From: Candidatus Cloacimonadota bacterium
Lineage (GTDB): Bacteria > Muiribacteriota > UBA6191 > JACPRK01
Assembly (NCBI GenBank): GCA_021772705.1
Contig: JAJFLN010000798.1
Location: 1 to 7,317 of the forward strand
DNA: 7,317 nucleotides
Direction of reading: 5' to 3'
Of this stretch, positions 1 to 6,406 are shown one piece after another (the first letter of the stretch is position 1; each line of letters opens with the position of its first letter). Both the position numbers and the translations under genes were made by a program. The notes beneath the pieces are model-generated. The model did no database searches, had not been told where the DNA came from, and worked only from the letters and a program-made list of their open reading frames with translations.

Positions 1-1356
1 GGGGGCGAGTTCGAGCACCTTGTTGACGACTGCCAGGATGTCGAAGATATTCGCGTTGCCGCCGCTGGAATTGAGGTCGAACTTCGGATTGCTCTTGTCC
101 GTGTCGCTGAGGACCGCGTTCACTTCGGCCAGGATGTCGAAGATGTTGACGCGACCGTCGCCAGTGAGGTCGAACTTGGTACAGGCATCAGCCGTGGCTT
201 CGCCTACAGTGATACCGCCGCTGGTCAGTGTGCCACCTGGGATCTCCGTCCCCGAAGGGTCGCCGAGCAACAGGTTGGTGCCCGCCAAGGCGGTGACGCC
301 TTGCGCCGCCGTGGAGGCCACAGAGAAGGACAGGGAAACAACCTCGCCATTGGGGATCGCGTCGGCTGCGAGACCGAAGACGACCACCGACAGGGTTCCG
401 TTCGGCGTGGAGTCGCTCACGGCAGCCGAGTAGCTCGAGTCGAGAGCCGACCCGTTCGTGGCGGACTGGAAGCTCACCTGGTTCGTCTCGTAGGCGATGC
501 TCAACTGCACACCACCGACGTCGGTGCCGGTCACGTTGGTCAAGCTGATGCCCACCGTGGCGGTTCCACCGGCGGAGGCCGTCACGTTACCGATAGCAAC
601 GTTGGGCGCCGCGATGGAGGAGCCAACCCTGAAGGCGTTGTTCTTGGGCGCTGGGGCAGCGTTTCCGGCTGCGTCGGCGGCTCCCGAGATGCTGACCGTG
701 TAGGTTCCCGTGTCGGGGGGCACGGGGAAGGCAAAGGTAAACTGCTGATCGTTTGCCCGGTCCATGGTCCCCGTCGAGGGGGGCGCCGTGGTGGGGCCCT
801 GAATCGAGATGGAAACCGGACCGGCGGCGATGGTCTCGTTAGCGGCAGCAGTGATGTTCAGAGTGCCTCCGGGACTCACGGCCGATGCGCTCTGATCATA
901 GGTGAGAGTCAGCTCCGGCGGGGTCTTATCTACCGCCTGGCCGGTGCCAAGAGTCAGGTTCAGCCTCAGCAGAGAACTGGAAACATCAGCGGAGGTGACC
1001 GTCGTCGTGTTCGGCGTGACGGCCACGGCGGAGGTGCCGTTGAATGCTTCGATGGTCAGCGTGTCTCCCACCCGGGCAGCTCGGTTCCCCGAGAAATCCG
1101 TCTGGGCCACGAAGTAAAAGCCTGCGGTAGAGCCCTGCACCGAAGGAGTGGTGGACTGCTCGCTCCGGTTCGTGCTCGAGTTGCGAACCTTGATCGTGAT
1201 CCCGTCCTTGGCCGTGCCAACAGAGTCACTGACGACACCCGCGATACCCAAGAATCCCGTTGCGTCCTGTGCTGTGGCGACTGCCGTACTCCCGAGGAGC
1301 ATGGCCGCGACGACGAGTGTACTGGACACTCTCGCGATTGCTGGATTCCGATTCAA
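1..1356 (-). CDS. Secreted protein with Ig-like, cohesin and dockerin domains (3' end beyond window)
   Basis: The reverse strand reads open for 452 codons from a TTG at 1356 to the window edge with no stop, so the C-terminus is missing, though probably only briefly because dockerins usually end a protein. Residues 1-29 form a Sec signal peptide (hydrophobic core near 12-23, AxA cleavage ATA|QD at 29/30). Residues about 33-135 resemble a carboxypeptidase-regulatory-like beta domain. Residues 145-244 are a bacterial Ig-like domain (starts DKTPPELTLTY, ends near DAAGNAAP). Residues about 251-384 match a cohesin (NVTASAGGTATVGISL, then VGGVQLSIAYE). Residues 396-450 are a type I-like dockerin with two repeats, DLTGDGRVNIFDILA and NANIFDILAVVN. 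TTG is chosen because GGAGG (1368-1364) lies 7 nt upstream; another in-frame TTG at 1374 would put that site inside the gene. Likely role, inferred: exported, calcium-dependent assembly or surface display. No catalytic domain is visible, so this is not evidence of a cellulosome. Confidence 0.85.
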   Translation of the reverse strand, partial: MNRNPAIARVSSTLVVAAMLLGSTAVATAQDATGFLGIAGVVSDSVGTAKDGITIKVRNSSTNRSEQSTTPSVQGSTAGFYFVAQTDFSGNRAARVGDTLTIEAFNGTSAVAVTPNTTTVTSADVSSSLLRLNLTLGTGQAVDKTPPELTLTYDQSASAVSPGGTLNITAAANETIAAGPVSISIQGPTTAPPSTGTMDRANDQQFTFAFPVPPDTGTYTVSISGAADAAGNAAPAPKNNAFRVGSSIAAPNVAIGNVTASAGGTATVGISLTNVTGTDVGGVQLSIAYETNQVSFQSATNGSALDSSYSAAVSDSTPNGTLSVVVFGLAADAIPNGEVVSLSFSVASTAAQGVTALAGTNLLLGDPSGTEIPGGTLTSGGITVGEATADACTKFDLTGDGRVNIFDILAEVNAVLSDTDKSNPKFDLNSSGGNANIFDILAVVNKVLELAP

Positions 1357-1363
1357 GATGTGA

Positions 1364-1368
1364 CCTCC
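1364..1368 (-). promoter_or_regulatory. Ribosome binding site deciding the TTG start
   Basis: The reverse strand reads GGAGG followed by 7 nt and then TTG. There is no in-frame ATG nearby: the first in-frame ATG is codon 19, inside the signal peptide core, and starting there would remove the basic N-region. This supports TTG at 1356. Confidence 0.6.
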
Positions 1369-1436
1369 CTCCAAGTCTGAATGCAGACTGATTCCCCGTT
1401 CTTTTGAATGTTCTCTTCTATTGATTAGATATCTCA

Positions 1437-1465
1437 TTCTTAGCGAGCCCAAAAAACAAAGTCAA
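1437..1465 (-). promoter_or_regulatory. Probable sigma-70 promoter of the cohesin-dockerin gene
   Basis: On the reverse strand, TTGACT (1465-1460) matches the -35 consensus at 5 of 6 positions. After a 17-nt T-rich spacer comes TAAGAA (1442-1437), a weak -10 (3 of 6). Transcription would start near 1430, giving a leader of about 75 nt. The local AT-rich stretch (about 1405-1465) contrasts with the GC-rich surroundings. The -35 and spacing are good and the -10 is poor, so confidence is moderate. Confidence 0.4.
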
Positions 1466-1490
1466 CACGGAGCGATTACGCCCGGTCCAC

Positions 1491-1507
1491 CCCTTCTCCA
1501 AGAAGGG
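1491..1507. repeat. Perfect 7-bp inverted repeat
   Basis: CCCTTCT and AGAAGGG are perfect inverted copies around a 3-nt centre (CCA). The repeat lies 26 bp upstream of the -35 of the secreted-protein promoter. No T-run follows on either strand, so a terminator is unlikely; a protein-binding operator is possible. Confidence 0.4.
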
Positions 1508-1642
1508 CTGCACCATACGGAGCGTTAGCGGTGGGTCACTTCACCCCGATTCGGACATTCTTCCCCAGTAGTCATGGATTTCTGATGCACCATTTCCCCG
1601 ATTAGTCTCCCCCTGTGACCTGACCGAGAGCCGGTTCTGACT

Positions 1643-1671
1643 GTAACCCTTCGTGAGTACACGTAGGTTAC
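1643..1671. repeat. Two-part inverted repeat (GTAACC/GGTTAC enclosing CGTG/CACG)
   Basis: GTAACC (1643-1648) pairs with GGTTAC (1666-1671), and inside it CGTG (1652-1655) pairs with CACG (1660-1663) around AGTA. The two stems are separated by small internal loops (CTT and TA). No T-tract follows in either direction. It may be a regulator-binding dyad or an RNA hairpin; its function is unknown. Confidence 0.35.
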
Positions 1672-1827
1672 CCAGCAAGTTCAGGGCCCAAATCGTCGAG
1701 CAACTCACATAGATTTGTATTCAGGCCCCTGATTGCACAGACTAGCATGACGTCTCGGGGAGTCAAAGAGTATTCCCCCGGGCGAGATCAAGCCCGCTGC
1801 AGCGACAGCAATACCCAGTCAGTAAAG

Positions 1828-1868
1828 GAGTCTCCGGGTCCAGAAGCTTTCCGCTTCCCCGGAGACTC
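1828..1868 (-). terminator. Probable terminator of gap
   Basis: A perfect 11-bp stem, GAGTCTCCGGG (1828-1838) with CCCGGAGACTC (1858-1868), encloses a second stem, GAAGC (1843-1847) with GCTTC (1853-1857), offset by a TCCA bulge. It starts 30 bp past the gap stop codon in the direction of transcription. Only a short weak T-stretch (CCTTTAC) follows, so termination may be incomplete, or the hairpin may protect the 3' end of the mRNA. Confidence 0.6.
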
Positions 1869-1898
1869 AGGCTCTGGCCAGTTCGAGAACGGCAGTCC

Positions 1899-2900
1899 TC
1901 AGCGGCTCGCGAACAGCTTCAGAAGGTCGGCGACCCGGTTCGAGTAACCCCACTCATTGTCGTACCAGGAGAGCACCTTCAAGAGCTTGCCCCCCACAAC
2001 CATCGTCGCCAGGGAGTCAAGATTGGACGAATGGGGGTCATGATTGAAGTCGATGCTCACCAAGGGCTCAGAGACGTAGTCCAGGATGCCCTTCAGCGGG
2101 CCCTCGGCCGCGGCTTTCATCGCCTGGTTCGCTGCCTCCACCGTCACGGGCTTCGAGGTGATCACCGACAGGTCGACGACGGAGACGTTCGGCGTCGGCA
2201 CTCGGATCGCCATGCCGTCCATCTTGCCTGCCAGGGCGGGAAGGACAAGCGCCACGGCCTTGGCGGCGCCCGTGGTGGTGGGAATCATCGAGACAGCGGC
2301 AGCTCGGGCCCGGCGCATGTCCTTGTGAGGCAAGTCGAGGATGCGCTGATCGTTCGTGTAGGAGTGAATGGTCGTCATGATCCCGGACTCGATGCCGAAG
2401 TTGTCCAGAATGACCTTGGCCACCGGAGCCAGACAGTTGGTGGTGCAGCTGGCGTTGGAGACGATGTGATGCTCCGCCGGATTGTAGTCACCGTCATTCA
2501 CGCCAAGGACGATGGTCGTGTCGGGATTCTTCGCAGGGGCCGAGATCAACACTTTCTTGGCTCCAGCCGCCAGATGCTTGCTTGCGTTCTCTCGGTCCAC
2601 GAAGATGCCAGTGGACTCCACGACGCACTCCACACCCAAGTCTCCCCAGGGGAGCTTGGCAGGATCTCGCTCCTTGGTGACCTGGATCTTCTTGCCGTTG
2701 ACCACCAAGGCATTTCCGTCAACCCGGACCTCTCCCGGGAAGCGGCCGTGATTCGAGTCGTACTTCAGAAGATGCGCCAGCATGTCGGGAGAATCGATGT
2801 CGTTCACGGAGATGACGTCCAGCTCGTCGTGCTGAATGATCGCCTGAAAGGCGAGCCGGCCGATGCGTCCGAAACCATTGATGCCAACCTTGTATCCCAT
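1899..2900 (-). CDS. gap: Glyceraldehyde-3-phosphate dehydrogenase, NAD-dependent type
   Basis: The product (333 residues, the usual length) oxidises and phosphorylates glyceraldehyde-3-phosphate to 1,3-bisphosphoglycerate with NAD+, in cytosolic glycolysis and, in reverse, gluconeogenesis. The Rossmann motif GINGFGRIGR is at residues 7-16. The active-site motif SNASCTTNCLAP (148-159) contains nucleophile Cys152, with the partner His179 in TTIHSYT. WYDNEWGYSNRV (312-323) is the family's C-terminal signature. Asp34 in VNDID and DLPHKD (189-194) are the features of NAD-preferring rather than NADP-preferring enzymes. GGAGGAG (2913-2907) lies 6 nt before the ATG. The gene follows rpsA after a strong terminator and 247 bp of repeat-rich spacer, so it is probably transcribed separately, although no clear promoter was found. 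The family is certain; cofactor preference is inferred. Confidence 0.98.
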   Translation of the reverse strand: MGYKVGINGFGRIGRLAFQAIIQHDELDVISVNDIDSPDMLAHLLKYDSNHGRFPGEVRVDGNALVVNGKKIQVTKERDPAKLPWGDLGVECVVESTGIFVDRENASKHLAAGAKKVLISAPAKNPDTTIVLGVNDGDYNPAEHHIVSNASCTTNCLAPVAKVILDNFGIESGIMTTIHSYTNDQRILDLPHKDMRRARAAAVSMIPTTTGAAKAVALVLPALAGKMDGMAIRVPTPNVSVVDLSVITSKPVTVEAANQAMKAAAEGPLKGILDYVSEPLVSIDFNHDPHSSNLDSLATMVVGGKLLKVLSWYDNEWGYSNRVADLLKLFASR

Positions 2901-3094
2901 TGTTGTCTCCTCCAGGGTTCTGCCGCGGACACGACGCCCGGGCCTGGTTCTGCCTGTTGATCCGGACCGCCACGATGCAAGGCGGTCGCATAGGGACAGC
3001 CAAGCAGACGTGAGTTCCGGAGTCCAGAGTGGGATCGAGGAACCAGGGATCTCCCGGAGTTCCCGAGGCTGGTTCCCTGAATCGAGGGAATTGG
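2901..3094 (-). promoter_or_regulatory. Leader/promoter region of gap, rich in inverted repeats
   Basis: This spacer should contain the gap promoter, but no -35/-10 pair with acceptable spacing stands out. Visible structure: GACCGCC (2965-2971) with GGCGGTC (2981-2987); GGAACCAG (3039-3046) with CTGGTTCC (3069-3076); and TTCCCT (3073-3078) with AGGGAA (3085-3090). The last two share bases 3073-3076 and so cannot form together. GGTTCTGCC occurs twice, at 2916-2924 and 2946-2954, exactly 30 bp apart. A function in gap control is a guess. Confidence 0.35.
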
Positions 3095-3123
3095 AAAGGC
3101 CCGGGCCAGTGGCCCGGGCCTTT
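3095..3123 (-). terminator. Rho-independent terminator of the cmk-rpsA unit
   Basis: AAAGGCCCGGGCC (3095-3107) and GGCCCGGGCCTTT (3111-3123) form a perfect 13-bp GC-rich stem with a 3-nt loop, 24 bp beyond the rpsA stop codon. The reverse strand ends in CCTTT, and because the arms are flanked by A and T runs the structure could also work on the other strand. The T-run is short, but stem strength and placement make this the clearest terminator in the window. Confidence 0.85.
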
Positions 3124-3147
3124 GACTACTGAACTGGTAGATTCAGA

Positions 3148-5490
3148 TCAGCTTTCGTCGTCGCTCGATTCAGCGGCGGCCTTCAGCTTCTCGCGAGTCT
3201 CCTCGTCCAGGACATCACCGATGGAGTTCTCGCTGGCGGCCTCGGAGTTGCGGGAGTACTCCTGATAGCTGGCCCGATCCGCGTCGGTGGCGACCTGCTT
3301 CAGAGAGAGGCGAATCCTCCGCTCCTTCCTGTCGATCTCCAGAACCTTGACGGGAAGCTTCTCGCCCAGAGTGACCAGATCTTCGGGACGACCGCCCCGG
3401 TCATCGGTGATCTGGCTGGAGTGGACGAGCCCCTCGATGTCACCGGGCAGCTTCACGAAGGCTCCGAAGTCGGTCGTGGAGATGACCTCCCCTTGCGTCA
3501 CGGAACCGACGGGGTGCAGTCGCTCGAAGGTCTCGAAGGGATCTTCGTCGACCTGCTTGATACCCAGGCTGATCTTGTGATCGTCCTTGTTGATCTCCAG
3601 GATCTTGACCCGGATCTCCTGGCCTTCCTGCACGTAGTCGGAGGGGTGATTGACTCGCTCGGTCCAGGAGAAGTCGCTGATGTGAACCAGACCCTCGACG
3701 CCCTTCTCGATCTGGACGAAGGCTCCGAAGGCGGTCAGCTTCGTGACCGTACCCGGAAGGGTCTGGCCGGCTTCGTACTTGTCCGGCACAGTGGCCCAGG
3801 GCTCCTCGGTCAGCTGCTTCAAGCCAAGGGAGATCTTCCGGTCACCCTTGTTGATGTCCAGGACCTTGACTCGCACGTCCTGACCGATCTCGAGGAAGTC
3901 GCCAGGTGCCTCCACCCGCTCGGTCCAGGAGAAGTCACTGATGTGAATCAGACCCTCGATACCGTCATTGAGTTCCACGAAGGCGCCGAAGTCAGTGAGC
4001 TTCTTGACCTTGCCGTCGATCATGGTTCCCACAGGATGCGTATCCTCGACGATCTCCCACGGATCAGGAATAACCTGCTTGAGCCCGAGGCTGATCTTCT
4101 TGTTCTCCGGGTCCATATCGAGGATCTTGACCTCGATGGCGTCGCCGCTCTTCACGACCTCGCTGGGGTGCTTGACACGGCCGACCCATGACAGGTCGCT
4201 GATGTGAATCAGACCCTCGACTCCCTCGACGAGTTCGACGAAGGCGCCGAAGTCCGTCAGGTTCTTGACGGAGCCCTTGACGGTCTCTCCGACCTGGAAC
4301 TGCTCCCGGACGAGAGTCCATGGATCCGGCAGTACCTGCTTCATACCCAGGGCGACCTTGCGCTCGTCCTTGTCGATGTTCAGGATCTTGACCTGCACGG
4401 GCTGATCGATCTCGAGGAGCTCCTTTGGATGTCGCACTCGCTCGGTCCAGCTCATGTCGCTGATGTGCACCAGTCCCTCGATGCCTTCTTTGATCTCGAC
4501 GAAGGCGCCGAAGTGGGTGATGTTCTTGACGCTTCCTTCCACGGTGTCCCCGATGGTGAACTCCTCGTCGATGGAGACCCATGGATCGTCCCTGAGCTGC
4601 TTGAGACCCAGGGAGATCTTCTCGGTGGTTCGATCCACGTTGAGGATCTTGACCTCGATCTCGTCGCCCACGGAGAGGACCTTGGAGATGTCCCGGACGT
4701 GAGCCCAGGACATGTCCGCCTTGTGGAGCAGACCGTCGATCTTGCCCTCCTCGAGGCTCACGAAGGCGCCGTAGTCGGTGATGTTCTTGACCAAACCCTT
4801 GCAGACCTGACCGGCCTCGAGCTTGAGCAAGACATCCTGAATCTGAGCCTTACGCTCCTTCTCGAGGATGGCCTTCCGAGAGAGGACCATGTTGCGTCGC
4901 CGGCGGTTGAATTCGATGATCTTGAAGTCGAACGTCTGGCTGATGTACTTCTCCAGGTCGTACTCCTGCTGCAGACTCATCAGAGATCCGGGTACGAAGG
5001 CCTTGAGGCCGTTGAAGTCGGCGCTGAGGCCGCCCTTGACCTTGGCAACGATCCGGCAATTGATGGTGCCCTCGCTCTGGAAGGCCTCGTCAGCCTTGTC
5101 CCAAGCCTTGATGAGCTTGGCCTTGTTCTTCGAGAGGAGGATGGTTCCCTCGTTCTCGTCAGTCTTGACAACCAGAACTTCGCACTCGTCGCCGATGTTC
5201 GGCTTCTCACCGTCGGAGTATTCGCTGAGGGGGATGACACCCTCGGTCTTGTGGTTGACGTCGACGTAGACCTCGCCGCCGCTGATCTTGATGATCGTGC
5301 CCTTCAGGAGCGAGCCGCTGTTAAGGGCTTGCACGTCGGCCAGGTCATCGATGAAATCGGACATGGAGTCTTCGCCTTCAGCGGTCTCGGCGTGCAAGTC
5401 TCCGTAGAAAACTTCGGCGTACTCATCTGAAGAGAGGAACGTCGATTTCTTGTCCTTGTCTGAGGTGGGATTAAACTTCTCTGCTACCAT
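3148..5490 (-). CDS. rpsA: 30S ribosomal protein S1 with eight S1 domains
   Basis: S1 binds mRNA on the small ribosomal subunit and helps start translation on structured or weakly bound messages. At 780 residues this one is far longer than the 557-residue E. coli protein. Eight S1 (OB-fold) domains can be counted at about 57-122, 139-206, 226-298, 312-385, 399-472, 486-559, 573-646 and 660-732. The first two are divergent, as is usual for the ribosome-binding end (KIIEFNRRRRNMVLSRKAIL closes domain 2). Domains 3-8 carry [FY]GAF at residues 240, 327, 414, 501, 588 and 675, exactly 87 apart. Domains 4-7 share GLVHISD.SW or GLIHISD.SW; domain 8 has a changed GLVHSSQI. An acidic tail (734-780) contains SIGDVLDEETREKL. 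AAGGAG lies 11 nt before the ATG. Met43 (MSDFIDDLADV) resembles the usual S1 N-terminus but has no good ribosome binding site. The gene follows cmk by 46 bp. Confidence 0.96.
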   Translation of the reverse strand: MVAEKFNPTSDKDKKSTFLSSDEYAEVFYGDLHAETAEGEDSMSDFIDDLADVQALNSGSLLKGTIIKISGGEVYVDVNHKTEGVIPLSEYSDGEKPNIGDECEVLVVKTDENEGTILLSKNKAKLIKAWDKADEAFQSEGTINCRIVAKVKGGLSADFNGLKAFVPGSLMSLQQEYDLEKYISQTFDFKIIEFNRRRRNMVLSRKAILEKERKAQIQDVLLKLEAGQVCKGLVKNITDYGAFVSLEEGKIDGLLHKADMSWAHVRDISKVLSVGDEIEVKILNVDRTTEKISLGLKQLRDDPWVSIDEEFTIGDTVEGSVKNITHFGAFVEIKEGIEGLVHISDMSWTERVRHPKELLEIDQPVQVKILNIDKDERKVALGMKQVLPDPWTLVREQFQVGETVKGSVKNLTDFGAFVELVEGVEGLIHISDLSWVGRVKHPSEVVKSGDAIEVKILDMDPENKKISLGLKQVIPDPWEIVEDTHPVGTMIDGKVKKLTDFGAFVELNDGIEGLIHISDFSWTERVEAPGDFLEIGQDVRVKVLDINKGDRKISLGLKQLTEEPWATVPDKYEAGQTLPGTVTKLTAFGAFVQIEKGVEGLVHISDFSWTERVNHPSDYVQEGQEIRVKILEINKDDHKISLGIKQVDEDPFETFERLHPVGSVTQGEVISTTDFGAFVKLPGDIEGLVHSSQITDDRGGRPEDLVTLGEKLPVKVLEIDRKERRIRLSLKQVATDADRASYQEYSRNSEAASENSIGDVLDEETREKLKAAAESSDDES

Positions 5491-5536
5491 CTGTGTCTGT
5501 TCTCCTTGCCAGGGAATGTTGGCTGGTGGCTGAACC

Positions 5537-6232
5537 CTAGTGGTCCACGCCGATTGTTATCTCAGGAATGTCGCGTCCCTGCGCCGCGAAGGCCTGATGG
5601 GCCTTGGCGAGCAGATCTGTCACGACCTGTTCGACGGAACGGTCTGTGGAATTGACGACCGTAGCGTCCTTCGGGAGCTGCAACGGAGCCACCTTTCGGG
5701 AACTATCAGCCTGGTCCCGGTCCGAGAGCTCGGCCATAATATCTTCTAGCAGAGCTGTTCGACCGGCCTTTTGATAGTCCCTGAGACGCCGCCTCGACCG
5801 CTCGTCGAGTGACGCCTCCAGGTAGATCTTGAAGTCTGCGTCCGGAAACACGACGGTGCCGATGTCCCGCCCATCAATGACGCTGTGCGTCTTCGAGGCG
5901 ATCTGGTGGAGAACAGTGTTGACCTGCTCTCGCACCGCCGGCAACGTAGCGACCCGGGACGCCCACACCGAGACCTCCTTGGTCCGGATGGCCTCCGATA
6001 CATCTTCATTGTCCAGGAAAGTGCGTTCTTCGGATCTGAACTCCACCGTCACCTGTCCCAGCAAATTCGCCATCTCCTCTTCGGATTCAATGGCCTGGGG
6101 CTGGCGAGAGACCGCCAGTGCGATGGCCCTGTACAGAGCACCAGAGTTCACATAGTGAAACCCGAGACTCTCGGCCAGTCTACGGGCGACGGTGCTCTTT
6201 CCTGAGGCCGCCGGCCCATCGACAGTGATCAC
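5537..6232 (-). CDS. cmk: Cytidylate kinase
   Basis: Cmk transfers phosphate from ATP to CMP and dCMP, recycling nucleotides from RNA turnover and feeding CTP and dCTP pools. The 231-residue product is the usual size. The P-loop GPAASGKST is at residues 6-14, and FHYVNSGALYRAIAL (25-39) is the CMP-side signature. GRDIGTVVFPDADFKIYLEA (121-140) follows, with the LID-type segment DERSRRRLRDYQK (143-155) and DSSRKVAPLQLPKDA (176-190). The start is uncertain. GTG at 6232 gives a protein beginning MITVDGP, but its ribosome binding site is poor (AGGA, 12 nt away). An in-frame CTG at 6256 would add eight residues and sits 9 nt after a strong AAGGAG (6271-6266); E. coli Cmk has a comparable short N-terminal extension before VITIDGP. 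The gene is followed after 46 bp by rpsA, a conserved pairing. Confidence 0.96.
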   Translation of the reverse strand: MITVDGPAASGKSTVARRLAESLGFHYVNSGALYRAIALAVSRQPQAIESEEEMANLLGQVTVEFRSEERTFLDNEDVSEAIRTKEVSVWASRVATLPAVREQVNTVLHQIASKTHSVIDGRDIGTVVFPDADFKIYLEASLDERSRRRLRDYQKAGRTALLEDIMAELSDRDQADSSRKVAPLQLPKDATVVNSTDRSVEQVVTDLLAKAHQAFAAQGRDIPEITIGVDH

Positions 6233-6265
6233 ATGGTTTTCAGATCCTGATTTCAGTTGAAATCA

Positions 6266-6271
6266 CTCCTT
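6266..6271 (-). promoter_or_regulatory. Strong ribosome binding site upstream of cmk, positioned for a CTG start
   Basis: AAGGAG reads on the reverse strand 9 nt before CTG (6256-6254), which is in frame with cmk, and 33 nt before the conventional GTG start (6232-6230), too far to serve it. A GTG overlapping this site opens a different frame that stops at 6240 after eight codons, so a short upstream frame is also conceivable. Confidence 0.4.
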
Positions 6272-6382
6272 CCTGGCCCGATTTGCCCTGCCCTGGCCAG
6301 AGGTCGGTCTCGTGTTCCAGGATAACTTGGCAGTCACCGGCCCGATGGACGATTGGATCGTCTCGCGGACATGGCGAGTGCG

Positions 6383-6400
6383 CCCGGAACGCGTTCAGGG
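6383..6400. promoter_or_regulatory. Dyad at the cmk-rpsA transcription start
   Basis: CCC, G, GAACGCGTTC, A, GGG reads as an 18-bp dyad with one mismatched pair around a perfect 10-bp palindrome (6387-6396). It begins at the predicted +1 and covers the first transcribed bases, a position where a bound repressor would block transcription. No regulator is identified. Confidence 0.4.
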
Positions 6401-6406
6401 ACGCGG

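Larger units (their letters stand above)
1357..1898. other. Non-coding region between gap and the cohesin-dockerin gene
   Basis: No convincing gene lies in these 542 bases. The stretch holds, from right to left, the putative gap terminator (1828-1868), a two-part hairpin (1643-1671), a 7-bp hairpin (1491-1507), the promoter at 1437-1465 and the leader of the secreted-protein gene. Two near-identical 14-mers, ACGGAGCGATTACG (from 1467) and ACGGAGCGTTAGCG (from 1518), lie 51 bp apart just upstream of the promoter and could be paired regulator sites. The only open frame (1747-1947 plus, 66 codons) runs into the antisense of gap and looks accidental. Confidence 0.5.

Noticed and set aside
301..1380. 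Long plus-strand open frame (359 codons) opposite the cohesin-dockerin gene
   Set aside because: It is rich in Arg, Gly and His with no recognisable domain, and the minus strand encodes clear signal peptide, cohesin and dockerin motifs. It is an antisense frame kept open by GC-rich codon use.
1643..1671. Possible terminator or tRNA-like fold
   Set aside because: No T-run follows on either strand, and there is no cloverleaf, T-loop or acceptor pairing around it.
1747..1947. 66-codon plus-strand frame across the gap terminator
   Set aside because: It spans the terminator hairpin and enters the antisense of gap; no domain and no ribosome binding site.
2031..2960. 309-codon plus-strand frame opposite gap
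   Set aside because: Antisense to an intact, conserved gap; its His/Arg/Asp-rich composition is typical of shadow frames.
3421..5430. Two long plus-strand frames (256 and 408 codons) opposite rpsA, rich in Leu-Asp and with repeated DVNQTLD-like segments
   Set aside because: The repeats are the reverse reading of the S1 domain repeats. No independent ribosome binding site or domain was seen.
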